Counted from the stretch's first letter, positions 1-7,912 are shown. The stretch is 64,000 nt of DNA from Chitinophaga silvatica (GCF_003419895.1 NZ_QPMM01000012.1:265018-329017); one strand, 5' to 3'. Numbers and translations: made by a program. The notes: generated by a model not told the origin, from the letters alone.

Positions 1-22
1 TTATAATAGAAACCAGTCAGTA

Positions 23-103
23 GTTCTTAATAATATTCGCTTCGATCCTTATGCCTCTTTGCTTCTTATGCTTCTCTGCGAGAAAACGCTCGCTTGCGAG
101 CTA
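23..103. repeat. Dispersed palindromic repeat, partial copy after aroC
   Basis: Read on the plus strand, this stretch has, in order, AGTTCTTAA, CGCTTCGATCCTT, two CCTCT/CTTCT blocks, TCTCTGCGAG and CGCTTGCGAGCTA. The same blocks occur in the same order in the right half of the large palindrome at 47013-47243. The last three bases (101-103) are the complement of the aroC TAG stop, so the repeat edge and stop codon coincide. On the minus strand GCTCGC-AA-GCGAGC followed by GTTTTC could act as a weak terminator for the aromatic operon. That role is inference. Confidence 0.6.
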
Positions 104-1096
104 TTTAAAAACTCTTGGACGGCGTTGTTCCAGGAGCATGAAATCGGCCAGCACCATTGCGGTTACTGCTTCCAAAACAACGGGTACACGTAATGCAATA
201 CATAGATCGTGACGGCCCTTCACGCTGAAGGTTTCCACTTCACCGCTCTTTATATTGAGTGTTTGTTGCTCTTTAGGAGTACTGGAAGTAGGCTTCACCG
301 CAATACGGAATACCAACTGGTTTCCATTGGTTATACCACCTACAACCCCACCAGCATGATTAGTGGCTGTTTTACCAGTTTTATCGAGGATTGGGTCGTT
401 ATGTTCCAGACCTTTCATTTTAGCAGCGGCAAAGCCGGTTCCGAATTCAATTCCTTTAACAGCAGGAATGGAAAATACAGCATGAGCCAGATTAGACTCA
501 AGTGAATCGAAGAAAGGTTCTCCCAAACCAATTGGCAATCCATCAACCGTACATTCTACCAGTCCACCTACCGAATCTTTTGCTGCAATAGCCGCTTCCA
601 GTCCGGCTTCCGGGTCAGGATTCCCTCCTACTTCCTTAATAAAGGCTGATACCTTTACAGATTCACCAAGGATCTTTTTAGCAATAACACCTGCAGCCAC
701 CAGGTTGAGGGTAAGGCGGCCACTGAAATGTCCACCACCGCGGTAATCTTCGAATCCACCGAATTTTTCGGTAGCAACGAAATCGGCATGTCCCGGGCGG
801 GGAAATTCTCTCAGTTTTTCATAATCGGTGCTTCTGGTATTGTTATTCTCGAAGAGAATAGTAACGGGAGCTCCGGTAGTATGATCGTTGAAAACGCCTG
901 ATTTAAGGAAAGGCAAATCTTCTTCTTTACGAGGTGTGGTACCTCTGGAACCACCTTTGCGGCGTTCGAGGTCTTCCAGGAAATCCTCCTGTTTTAACGG
1001 AATACCGGCAGGTATACCATCTATATTTACACCAACACTGGCGCCATGTGATTCTCCAAAAACTGTAACCCTGAATAGTCTACCAAAACTGTTCAC
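101..1096 (-). CDS. aroC: Chorismate synthase
   Basis: Converts 5-enolpyruvylshikimate-3-phosphate to chorismate with reduced FMN, the last shared step of aromatic synthesis, in the cytoplasm. The protein has the family N-terminus NSFGRLFRVTVFGESHG, the ESHG motif near residue 15, an RRKGGSRGTTPRKEED basic segment near 45-60 and the GGGHFSGRLT block near 120. At about 331 residues it is slightly shorter than the usual 350-360 but looks complete. I chose the GTG at 1096 because it places Asn-Ser-Phe-Gly directly after the initiator as in homologues; a TTG lies two codons upstream and no ATG is available. It is the last gene of the aromatic operon, 27 bases after aroA, and its TAG stop abuts a dispersed repeat. 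Confidence 0.96.
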   Translation of the reverse strand: MNSFGRLFRVTVFGESHGASVGVNIDGIPAGIPLKQEDFLEDLERRKGGSRGTTPRKEEDLPFLKSGVFNDHTTGAPVTILFENNNTRSTDYEKLREFPRPGHADFVATEKFGGFEDYRGGGHFSGRLTLNLVAAGVIAKKILGESVKVSAFIKEVGGNPDPEAGLEAAIAAKDSVGGLVECTVDGLPIGLGEPFFDSLESNLAHAVFSIPAVKGIEFGTGFAAAKMKGLEHNDPILDKTGKTATNHAGGVVGGITNGNQLVFRIAVKPTSSTPKEQQTLNIKSGEVETFSVKGRHDLCIALRVPVVLEAVTAMVLADFMLLEQRRPRVFK

Positions 1097-1123
1097 GCAC
1101 AAAATGATTTAAAGTGAAAAATA

Positions 1124-2386
1124 TTAAACATTCACCGCTATCTTACCACCTAACAACTCCAGGTGATCAAAAAATTCGGGATAGGATTTATTTATAGCTT
1201 CAGCATTTTCAATAACTACTGGTCCATCAGCTGTTAAAGCAGCAACTGCACAGGCCATTGCAATACGGTGATCGTTATGGGAATGTACATTGGCACCCTT
1301 AATACCAGTTCCGCCATGCACCAACATCAGATCGCCCTGTAGTTCGATTTTAATGCCCATTTTACCAAATTCTTCCTGTAAGGTTATTCCTCTGTCGCTT
1401 TCTTTATGGGCGAGCCTGCTTACTCCCGTAATGCGGGTAATACCTTTACAGTTAGCAGCTAATGCTACGAGTGGAGGGAAGAGATCCGGACAATCGGTAG
1501 CATCAAATTCAAAGCTGGTAAGTGGAGCTTTCTCTATATTTACAGTAAATACCCCTTCCAGCATTCCGGCACCAGCTTTCTTTAGAGCCTCCAGTATTGC
1601 TTTATCTGATTGGGCAGAAGCAGTATTCAGGTGTTGTACTTCGGCTTTACCAGCAACAGCAGCAGCAACCAGCAGAAACGCCGCACCGCTCCAATCGCCT
1701 TCCACCGTATATTCGCCAGCTTTATAGGCCTGTTTCTTTCCGAAATAAAAAGTTTCAAAGTTCTTTTCTTCAACCTGTACACCAAAGTGCGACATAAGTT
1801 GGAGGGTTAAAGCAATGTAAGGTTTGCTTTTCAGATCCTGCACGGTAATCGTTACATCTTCAGCAGCAGCACCATAGGCCATCAGCAATCCGGTAAGAAA
1901 TTGGGAGCTTAAAGAGCCATCGATGGTAATATTTTTAGGCTTTAAAGGGCCCTGAATGTGTAGAGGAAGCTTACCTTCATTGGTAGTACATTTTACATCC
2001 AGCAGAGGAAGTACTTCTTCAAAGAAGTTCATAGGGCGGGTAGTGAGACTACCATGACCCTCAATAGTGATAGGGAGTTCAGACAATGCAGCGATAGGAG
2101 TAAACATTCTGATCCCCAGGCCAGATTCGCCGCAGTTAATTTCATCATAAAAAGGCTTCACGCCATTGCTGGTGATTTCGAAATGATCGAATTCACGTTT
2201 GATTTTAGCGCCCAGATTTTCTGCTACTTCCAAAGCTGCCAGGCAGTCGTTGCTCAGGCCCGGATTACGGATAATAGTAGTGCCATGAGACAGCAAAGCC
2301 GCAGCAACAGCGCGTTGCATCGCACTTTTAGAAGGATTGGCCGTAACAGTGCCGGTAATAACGGCTGGTGATACAGTAACTTGCAT
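1124..2386 (-). CDS. aroA: 3-phosphoshikimate 1-carboxyvinyltransferase (EPSP synthase)
   Basis: Transfers the enolpyruvyl group of PEP to shikimate-3-phosphate. At 420 residues it has the normal length. Visible family features are the N-terminal NPSKSAMQRA segment with Lys20, Ser21 and Arg25 in the catalytic positions, the PEP-binding stretch LPITIEGHGSLTTRPM near 102-117, DGSLSSQFLTGLLMAYG in the middle, and NDHRIAMACAVAAL near 372-385. It lies in the same-strand series between aroB and aroC with short gaps (39 and 27 bases), so it is probably cotranscribed from the attenuated promoter near 7.88 kb. Nothing unusual is seen in the coding sequence. Confidence 0.96.
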   Translation of the reverse strand: MQVTVSPAVITGTVTANPSKSAMQRAVAAALLSHGTTIIRNPGLSNDCLAALEVAENLGAKIKREFDHFEITSNGVKPFYDEINCGESGLGIRMFTPIAALSELPITIEGHGSLTTRPMNFFEEVLPLLDVKCTTNEGKLPLHIQGPLKPKNITIDGSLSSQFLTGLLMAYGAAAEDVTITVQDLKSKPYIALTLQLMSHFGVQVEEKNFETFYFGKKQAYKAGEYTVEGDWSGAAFLLVAAAVAGKAEVQHLNTASAQSDKAILEALKKAGAGMLEGVFTVNIEKAPLTSFEFDATDCPDLFPPLVALAANCKGITRITGVSRLAHKESDRGITLQEEFGKMGIKIELQGDLMLVHGGTGIKGANVHSHNDHRIAMACAVAALTADGPVVIENAEAINKSYPEFFDHLELLGGKIAVNV

Positions 2387-2425
2387 ATGTAAATTTCGTC
2401 TGCCTTTAAGTTGATGAGTAAATGT

Positions 2426-3451
2426 TTATAGTTCCTGTAGCATCTGTTTTAACTCAGTAATAGGAATAGGCATAGTAGTAGCTTTGCCTATTTCTTCCAA
2501 CAGCACAAAATGGATTACATCTTTTTCTCTTTTCTTATCTAATTTGAAGATATTGAAAACAGCCGTTTTATCGGAAGTAAATGCAACAGGAAGTTGATAA
2601 TCGCTGATCAGTTTGATCAGGCGTATGGTAGATGCATTAGGTAAGTTGAGCAATTTTTCCGAGAATCTGGTAGCGGCAACCATTCCAATAGCAACAGCCT
2701 TACCGTGTGCAATATGTTCCAGTTTTTCGACTGCATGGCCAAGTGTATGGCCAAAGTTCAGCCAGCGGCGAGGACCTGTTTCCAGTTCATCTTCCAACAC
2801 TACTTTTGTTTTTGCAGCAACAGATTTCTCTACCAGGTATTGCAATACGCTTACATCACGGGATAATGCTTTTTCGATATTGGCTTCCAGATAATCAAAT
2901 AATGCAGCATCCATAATGCAGGCATATTTAATAATCTCAGCAAACCCGTTATGCCATTCTTCTGCAGGCATGGATAACGGTAAAGTATAATCGAAAAGAA
3001 GGAAGGAAGGTTGGCGAATTATTCCCAGGAGGTTTTTCTGCGCACCATGACTTACGCCATTCTTTCCACCGATGGAAGCATCTACCTGAGCCAGCAAAGT
3101 AGTAGGAACAAAGCCAAAGGGAATACCTCTCATATAGATGCTGGCAGCAAAGCCGGCAACATCTGTAAGCATACCGCCTCCGATACCAACCAGTGTTGTT
3201 TTACGATCTGCTTCAAAAGCGATCAGGCCATCAATAATCTTTTCAACAGTAGCGAAATTCTTTTCATCTTCACCGGCTTTTACAACTATCTTTTTCCAAT
3301 CGTGAAGCAGATGTCCATGATGTCGTTCTACGTTTTCATCAATCACAATTACCGTTCTGGTACGTTCTACATGATTGCCTAAGTTTGATAATTGTTCGCC
3401 TAAAAAATAGGTAGTTTCCTGTTGTTGAAATTGATGTATTTGTTTGACCAT
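2426..3451 (-). CDS. aroB: 3-dehydroquinate synthase
   Basis: Cyclises DAHP to 3-dehydroquinate, NAD- and metal-dependent, the second shikimate step. At 341 residues it is typical. NAD-binding GGGMLTD is at 91-97, QVDASIGGKNGV at 122-133, and metal-ligand sites are Glu172 (AEIIK), His235 within NFGHTLGHA (232-240) and His249. It is the fifth gene of the operon, about 90 bases after the DAHP synthase gene. aroQ/aroD, aroE and aroK are not in this window, so the shikimate pathway here is incomplete and must be finished elsewhere in the genome. Confidence 0.96.
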   Translation of the reverse strand: MVKQIHQFQQQETTYFLGEQLSNLGNHVERTRTVIVIDENVERHHGHLLHDWKKIVVKAGEDEKNFATVEKIIDGLIAFEADRKTTLVGIGGGMLTDVAGFAASIYMRGIPFGFVPTTLLAQVDASIGGKNGVSHGAQKNLLGIIRQPSFLLFDYTLPLSMPAEEWHNGFAEIIKYACIMDAALFDYLEANIEKALSRDVSVLQYLVEKSVAAKTKVVLEDELETGPRRWLNFGHTLGHAVEKLEHIAHGKAVAIGMVAATRFSEKLLNLPNASTIRLIKLISDYQLPVAFTSDKTAVFNIFKLDKKREKDVIHFVLLEEIGKATTMPIPITELKQMLQEL

Positions 3452-3541
3452 GATGCTTTAAGCTATTCGGAAAAAATTGAGAAAAATTACCAGCAGCCGG
3501 CGGTACAGCAACCTGTTGCTGCTGGTAAAAGCAGATAAAAA

Positions 3542-4648
3542 CTACTTATTATCTTCGTTCATCACTTTGTTCTGACGGTTGATAGATTCCAGATGCACAG
3601 CATCGAAATATTTCAGGATAAATTCTTTGGTCAGACCCAGTTTTTCACCTTTAGCGATGTTGCGTTCCAGGATTTCGTTCCAACGGTTAGTTTGCAAGAT
3701 AGTGATGTTGTTTTCTTTCTTGTACATACCAATCTTTTCAGCAATCTTCATACGATTACCAAGCAACAGCATAATTTCATCATCTACCTGGTTGATTTGC
3801 GAACGCAGTTTTTCCAGTGCAGTGTTGAAATCATTTTTATCACTATGTTCTCTTCTCCATACGATACCATCTAACAATCCTGCTAATTTTTCAGGAGTGA
3901 TTTGTTGTTTGGCATCGCTCCATGCGTTGTCCGGATCTACGTGTGTTTCGAGCATCAGACCATCGTAATCCAGGTCGATCGCTTCCTGAGAAACTTCCTG
4001 CAGAATATCGCGGCGGCCGGAGATATGGCTAGGATCGCAGATCATAGGCAATTCAGGCATACGGCGTTTCAGTTCAATAGCCAGGTGCCACATTGGAGCA
4101 TTACGGTATTGAGTATTGCCATAGCTGGAGAAACCACGGTGAATAAGACCTACTTTAGAGATACCAGCTTTTTGAATTCTTTCAACCGCACCAATCCAGA
4201 GTTCCAGATCAGGATTGATAGGATTCTTAATTAAAATAGTAGTATCCACACCTTTCAGTGCATCAGCAACTTCCTGAACAGAGAAAGGGTTTACAGTAGT
4301 ACGGGCACCAACCCAGAGGATATCTACACCGAAGTGTAAAGCATCTTCCACTTGTTTTGCAGTTGCCACTTCTACTGCCAGCGGTAAACCGGTGAGCTCA
4401 CGGGCTTTTTGTAACCACGCTAAACCCTTAGTACCGATACCTTCGAAAGAACCCGGGCGGGTACGAGGTTTCCAGATACCAGCGCGTAAAACATCTACTT
4501 TACCGGTTTTTTGTAATGCAAGGGCAGTTGCCAACACTTGTTCTTCAGTTTCAGCGCTGCAAGGACCTGAGATGATCAACGGCTTTTTATCAGAAGACGG
4601 ATCGGAGAATTTGGTTTTGGATAAAATTTGTTCCATTGTCTGTACCAT
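3542..4648 (-). CDS. Bifunctional DAHP synthase / chorismate mutase
   Basis: Residues 22-265 are a 3-deoxy-7-phosphoheptulonate synthase of the short beta type: GPCSAET at 28-34, GIWKPRTRPGSFEG near 57-70, IKNPINPD near 140 and CDPSHISG at 204-211. Residues 277-362 are an AroQ-type chorismate mutase helix bundle (LRSQINQVDDEIMLLLGNRM). The enzyme therefore joins the first reaction of the shikimate pathway to the first reaction of the Phe/Tyr branch. In related fusions the mutase domain also lets prephenate or chorismate inhibit the synthase; that is family knowledge, not visible here. There is no ACT domain. It is the fourth gene of the operon, 34 bases after tyrA. Confidence 0.94.
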   Translation of the reverse strand: MVQTMEQILSKTKFSDPSSDKKPLIISGPCSAETEEQVLATALALQKTGKVDVLRAGIWKPRTRPGSFEGIGTKGLAWLQKARELTGLPLAVEVATAKQVEDALHFGVDILWVGARTTVNPFSVQEVADALKGVDTTILIKNPINPDLELWIGAVERIQKAGISKVGLIHRGFSSYGNTQYRNAPMWHLAIELKRRMPELPMICDPSHISGRRDILQEVSQEAIDLDYDGLMLETHVDPDNAWSDAKQQITPEKLAGLLDGIVWRREHSDKNDFNTALEKLRSQINQVDDEIMLLLGNRMKIAEKIGMYKKENNITILQTNRWNEILERNIAKGEKLGLTKEFILKYFDAVHLESINRQNKVMNEDNK

Positions 4649-4682
4649 AGTATTGAAGTTAAGGAGATTATTAGAATTTGAG

Positions 4683-5525
4683 TTATTTAAGAATCTTTCT
4701 GATTTTATTTGATTTCTGAATCAGCTTGTAGAAGGTATCGTAATCTTCTTCTTCCAAAAGCGTTTTCATTTGTTGAAGCTGACTGATATGTTCTTCTAAA
4801 ACATCCAGCACATTATTCCGATTGTGTTTAAAGATCGGCACCCACATATCAGGGGAGCTTTTGGCCAGTCGCACGGTTGATTCGAAACCACCGCTTGCCA
4901 GTTCGAAGATCCTGCCGGATTCCTTCTCTTTCTTTAACACGGTTAAAGCCAGTGCAAAAGAGGTGATATGAGAGATATGTGATACATAGGCAGTATGCAG
5001 ATCATGTTCCTGGCCGTTCATGTAAACGGTTTTCATCTGCAGGCTATCTACCATATTCTCTACCATTTCCAGCGCATCTTCATCACTGTTTTTCACATCA
5101 CAAAGCACCATTGTTTTGTTAGTGAATAAATTTCTTACAGCAGCATCAGGGCCGGAATACTCGGTGCCGGCCATCGGGTGAGCCGCCACAAATCGACCTC
5201 TGTTTGGATGACCGGCAACGAGTTGTAATATTTTTTCTTTAGTTGAGCCTACATCCATAATAACCTGTCCTGGTTTCACTTTATCCATAATAGCAGGTAA
5301 AGTTTTCAACAGGGCATCTACAGGGATTGCGATGATGATTAAGTCGGAGCGTTCCATTGCCTGATCGAGCGAAACAGCTTCGTCGATAATATGCAGGTCG
5401 AGCGCCCGTTGCAGGTGTGCAGCATCCAGATCAACCCCTAAGATCTTCTCTGCTACACTCTTTTCTTTGAGGGTAATAGCGAGAGACCCACCAATTAAAC
5501 CTGTTCCGATTATAGTAGCAATCAT
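4683..5525 (-). CDS. tyrA: Prephenate dehydrogenase
   Basis: Oxidatively decarboxylates prephenate to 4-hydroxyphenylpyruvate for tyrosine. The Rossmann loop GTGLIGGS is at residues 7-14, an acidic residue follows in GVDLD near 30-34, DVGSTK lies at 91-96 and the substrate-site HPMAGTEYSG at 116-125. At 280 residues it has the catalytic part only, without an ACT domain, so feedback by tyrosine through that domain is not expected. Its start overlaps the end of the upstream aminotransferase by four bases (ATGA type), suggesting translational coupling. NAD or NADP use, and whether arogenate is also accepted, cannot be settled from sequence. Confidence 0.93.
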   Translation of the reverse strand: MIATIIGTGLIGGSLAITLKEKSVAEKILGVDLDAAHLQRALDLHIIDEAVSLDQAMERSDLIIIAIPVDALLKTLPAIMDKVKPGQVIMDVGSTKEKILQLVAGHPNRGRFVAAHPMAGTEYSGPDAAVRNLFTNKTMVLCDVKNSDEDALEMVENMVDSLQMKTVYMNGQEHDLHTAYVSHISHITSFALALTVLKKEKESGRIFELASGGFESTVRLAKSSPDMWVPIFKHNRNNVLDVLEEHISQLQQMKTLLEEEDYDTFYKLIQKSNKIRKILK

Positions 5526-6685
5526 TTTACACTGGTTTTAATGCGTTGAATAGCTTCTGCAAAAACAGCAGCATCCTGACACAAACTTATTCTGATATAT
5601 CCGTTACCGTTACTACCGAAGATACCACCCGGAGTAATGAATACACGGGCTTTTTGTAGCACTTCATCAGCCAGCAGGTATCCGTTTTCTATATTGGCTG
5701 GTATTTTAGCCCACACGAACATTCCAACCTGATCGGTGCTGTACTGGCATTCTAACAGGTCCAGTAATTCGAACACTTTAGAACGTCTTGCCCTATAAAC
5801 AGCATTTAATTCATCATACCATTCCTTACCCAGCTCAAGTGCTTTAACAGCGGCCATCTGCATGGGCTGAAACATACCTGAATCCATATTGCTTTTGAAG
5901 CGTAATACTTCATTGATACGGTCAGCATCGCCAACCAGCATTCCGATACGCCAGCCGGCCATATTGGATGATTTGCTCAGGGAATTGAGTTCAAGTACAA
6001 CGTCTTTAGCTCCTTCCACCTGTAACAGACTTTCGGGCTGATCGTTCAGGATAAAGCTATAAGGATTATCATGGCAAATCAGGATCTGATGTTGCTTTGC
6101 GAATGCAATCAATTTCTTTGCGAATTCCTTATTCACTTTTGCACCGGTAGGCATATGCGGATAGTTGACCCACATCAGTTTCACCTTTGACAAATCTTTC
6201 TGAGCCAGTTCATCGAGGTTAGGTAACCAATCATTTTCTGCAGTCAGGTCGTAATCTACCACGGTAGCACCGCTGAGGCTAACAGCAGAGCGATAGGTAG
6301 GATAACCCGGATTAGGGATCAGTGCTTCATCACCTTCCTGCAGGTAGGTCATGCAGATGTGCATGATACCTTCTTTAGATCCGATGAGAGGCAGCACTTC
6401 AGTATCGGGGTTGAGCGTCACCTGATAGTAGCGCTGATACCAGTCGGCCATTGCTTTTCTGAGAGCAGGGATACCTTTATAGCCCTGGTAAGCGTGTGTA
6501 TTAGGCAATGCTGCATTTTCGTGCAAAGCCTCAACAACAGAGGGGTGAGGAGGAAGGTCGGGGCTTCCGATACCCAGGTTTATTACCTTGGTACCATTCT
6601 TATTCATTTCCTCAATTTCTCTGAGTTTTTTACTGAAGTAATATTCTTCTGTTCCTTGTAACCTTTTAGCAACCTGTATCTGCAT
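5522..6685 (-). CDS. Class I/II PLP aminotransferase, probably aromatic
   Basis: A fold-type I aminotransferase of 387 residues. The PLP lysine is Lys238 in LNSLSKSSNMAGWRIG, the cofactor-site Asp/Tyr pair is in CHDNPYSFIL near 204-213, and the C-terminus carries the carboxylate-binding Arg in YIRISLC. The family includes LL-diaminopimelate and aspartate/aromatic aminotransferases. Its place between pheA and tyrA argues that it transaminates phenylpyruvate and hydroxyphenylpyruvate, but a broader role such as alanine or diaminopimelate synthesis is possible. It lies 11 bases after pheA and overlaps tyrA by four. Confidence 0.88.
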   Translation of the reverse strand: MQIQVAKRLQGTEEYYFSKKLREIEEMNKNGTKVINLGIGSPDLPPHPSVVEALHENAALPNTHAYQGYKGIPALRKAMADWYQRYYQVTLNPDTEVLPLIGSKEGIMHICMTYLQEGDEALIPNPGYPTYRSAVSLSGATVVDYDLTAENDWLPNLDELAQKDLSKVKLMWVNYPHMPTGAKVNKEFAKKLIAFAKQHQILICHDNPYSFILNDQPESLLQVEGAKDVVLELNSLSKSSNMAGWRIGMLVGDADRINEVLRFKSNMDSGMFQPMQMAAVKALELGKEWYDELNAVYRARRSKVFELLDLLECQYSTDQVGMFVWAKIPANIENGYLLADEVLQKARVFITPGGIFGSNGNGYIRISLCQDAAVFAEAIQRIKTSVK

Positions 6686-6696
6686 ACAAATTATGA

Positions 6697-7521
6697 TTAG
6701 TGAGTTTTACCTTTTTTATAGATTCCTAAAACTTTCAGATGATCAGTTAAAGGAGTAATTTTCTCAAGTGCTTTCTTAAAAGCAGCAGTATTATCGAATT
6801 CCATGTCGGCATGGAAGTAATAATTCCATTCTTTAGCCGGAATAGGAAAGGATTGAATTTTAGATAGATTGATACCGGAAGCGGCAATTTCAGTCAGTAC
6901 TTTAGCGAGGCTACCTCTGTCGTGTGTTGTTTGGAAATAAACGGAGGCTTTGTTGGCATCTTCCGGAGTAGCGGCAGGGGTACGGGAAATGGCGAGGAAT
7001 CTGGTGTAATTATTTTTGTTGGTATGGATATTAGGAGCGATGATATCGAGTTCAAAAATTTCGGCGGCCAGTTTACCAGCGATAGCGGCAGTACTTTTGA
7101 GTTTCTTTTGTCTGACGTGTTTAGCGCTCAGAGCGGTATCTTCAGTTTCCACGAGTTTGATATGCGGATGTTTCTCGAGGAAGTCCATACATTGGAGTAA
7201 AGCCATTGGATGAGAATGAACCTCTCTGATATCTTCCAGAGATTGGCCGGGTAATACCATCAGATGCTGGTTGATCTGGAGGTAAATTTCGCCGGTGATA
7301 TGGAGTCCTGAATTTTTGATCAGGCTGTAGTTAGGTAAGATGCTGCCGGCGATAGAGTTTTCGATAGCCATGATACCTGCATCCACATCGGGTTGTTGTT
7401 TTACTTTTCTAACCAGTTCGGCGAAGGAGGCGCAGCATTCTATGTCGGTATTTTTACCGAAAAAGCCCTGAGCAGCAACCTGGTGAAAACATCCTTCAAA
7501 CCCTTGTATGGCAATTTTCAT
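6697..7521 (-). CDS. pheA: Prephenate dehydratase
   Basis: Dehydrates and decarboxylates prephenate to phenylpyruvate. The catalytic part shows ENSIAGS at 54-60, ETEDTA at 125-130 (the TED/TRD-type catalytic region) and NYTRFL at 171-176. Residues 190-270 form an ACT domain, with DRGSLAKVLTEIAASGINLSKIQSFPI in place of the usual Lys-Ile-Glu-Ser-Arg-Pro segment; this domain normally mediates phenylalanine feedback. The 274-residue length fits a stand-alone dehydratase with no fused mutase, the mutase being on the DAHP synthase. It is the first gene of the operon, and the terminator of the second attenuator ends about 55 bases before its start. Confidence 0.95.
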   Translation of the reverse strand: MKIAIQGFEGCFHQVAAQGFFGKNTDIECCASFAELVRKVKQQPDVDAGIMAIENSIAGSILPNYSLIKNSGLHITGEIYLQINQHLMVLPGQSLEDIREVHSHPMALLQCMDFLEKHPHIKLVETEDTALSAKHVRQKKLKSTAAIAGKLAAEIFELDIIAPNIHTNKNNYTRFLAISRTPAATPEDANKASVYFQTTHDRGSLAKVLTEIAASGINLSKIQSFPIPAKEWNYYFHADMEFDNTAAFKKALEKITPLTDHLKVLGIYKKGKTH

Positions 7522-7576
7522 GAGTAATGTAATTAATTTTATTTATTTATAGTTGCTGTAGCAACTAGCTTATAGA

Positions 7577-7607
7577 AACAAAAAGGGCCCCGATCTGGGA
7601 CCCTTTT
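7577..7607 (-). terminator. Attenuator terminator 2 (before pheA)
   Basis: On the minus strand an 11-bp stem, AAAAGGGTCCC paired with GGGGCCCTTTT with one G-U, is followed by TTTTTGTTT. It sits 24 bases after the stop of leader peptide 2 and before pheA, where a terminator makes sense only as an attenuator. A competing pairing is visible: GGGACTC inside the last codons of leader 2 (7643-7650 region) can pair with GGGTCCC of the 5' arm over 7 bp with one wobble, which would disrupt the terminator. Confidence 0.85.
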
Positions 7608-7631
7608 GCTTTTACTTTATATGTAAGTATA

Positions 7632-7718
7632 TTATTGCAAACGAGTCCCCTGCTTCTTCGCATAAAAGAAGTAAGAGAAGTAATAAAAAAAGTAATTAGA
7701 ATAATTTGCCATTAACAT
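7632..7718 (-). CDS. Leader peptide 2 of the aromatic operon, Phe/Tyr-rich
   Basis: A 28-codon open frame, ATG at 7718 to TAA at 7632. Codons 6-19 carry 11 aromatic residues, including the run YFFYYFSYFFY; the tail is basic and polar (AKKQGTRLQ). It contains Phe and Tyr but no Trp. A second in-frame ATG is codon 3. Only about 22 bases separate its ATG from the T-tract of terminator 1, leaving no room for its own promoter, so it must be read on transcripts that escape the first attenuator. Low Phe- or Tyr-tRNA charging would stall the ribosome at codons 6-19, leaving GGGACTC (codons 24-26) free to form the antiterminator. The mechanism is inferred by analogy with enteric pheA/trp leaders. Confidence 0.85.
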   Translation of the reverse strand: MLMANYSNYFFYYFSYFFYAKKQGTRLQ

Positions 7719-7740
7719 ACCTGATAATTTAGATCATTAA

Positions 7741-7770
7741 AAAAGGCCTTCCGATTTCGGAAGGCCTTTT
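7741..7770 (-). terminator. Attenuator terminator 1
   Basis: A perfect 13-14 bp stem, AAAAGGCCTTCCGA against TCGGAAGGCCTTTT, with a very tight loop and a T-rich 3' side on the minus strand. It lies 34 bases after the stop of leader peptide 1. GGAAGGTC just after the leader-1 stop codon (around 7797-7804) can pair with GGCCTTCC of the 5' arm (8 bp, one G-U), giving the antiterminator. The same segment can instead pair with codons 4-7 of leader 1. Confidence 0.9.
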
Positions 7771-7791
7771 TGTAGTTTCTTTTATTTTATA

Positions 7792-7854
7792 CAAACGACC
7801 TTCCTATTTCTGGTACCAGAAATAATAAAAGCCAAAAAAACCAAAAGTCGTTTG
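7792..7854 (-). promoter_or_regulatory. Protector and antiterminator segments of attenuator 1
   Basis: Segment 1, CAAACGACTTT (7844-7854, inside leader codons 4-7), pairs with segment 2, AAGGTCGTTTG (7792-7802), over 11 bp with one G-U. Segment 2, extended to the stop codon, also pairs with the 5' arm of terminator 1. A ribosome held on the aromatic codons would cover segment 1 and favour the 2:3 antiterminator. A ribosome reaching the TAG would cover segment 2 and favour termination. This is the classic four-segment layout; pairings were found by eye, not by folding software. Confidence 0.75.
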
Positions 7855-7863
7855 CGTAATCAT
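7804..7863 (-). CDS. Leader peptide 1 of the aromatic operon, Phe/Tyr/Trp-rich
   Basis: A 19-residue frame, MITQTTFGFFGFYYFWYQK, from ATG at 7863 to TAG at 7804. Nine of eleven residues at positions 7-17 are aromatic: five Phe, three Tyr and one Trp. It starts only about 13-15 bases after the predicted transcription start. The composition matches the end products of the operon it precedes (Phe and Tyr, plus chorismate for Trp), and the surrounding RNA has the alternative pairings expected of ribosome-mediated attenuation. The frame is too short to be found by ordinary gene callers. Confidence 0.88.
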   Translation of the reverse strand: MITQTTFGFFGFYYFWYQK

Positions 7864-7882
7864 ATGCTTGTTTGATATAGAA

Positions 7883-7912
7883 CAAAAGTACGGCACGATT
7901 TTAATTATGCAA
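7883..7912 (-). promoter_or_regulatory. Promoter of the aromatic operon (-33 TTG, -7 TACTTTTG)
   Basis: On the minus strand TTG (7910-7912) is followed after 19 bases by TACTTTTG (7883-7890), an exact match to the Bacteroidota primary-sigma -7 element TAnnTTTG with its -33 TTG. Transcription would begin near 7876-7879, just before leader peptide 1. The ilv operon promoter has the same -7 octamer and the same 19-base spacing. Confidence 0.85.

Noticed and set aside
7804..7863. Leader peptide 1 as a chance aromatic-rich frame
   Set aside because: Considered because poly-A DNA gives Phe by chance. Rejected since Tyr, Trp, the promoter, the terminator and both competing pairings are all in the expected order, and a second such set follows.
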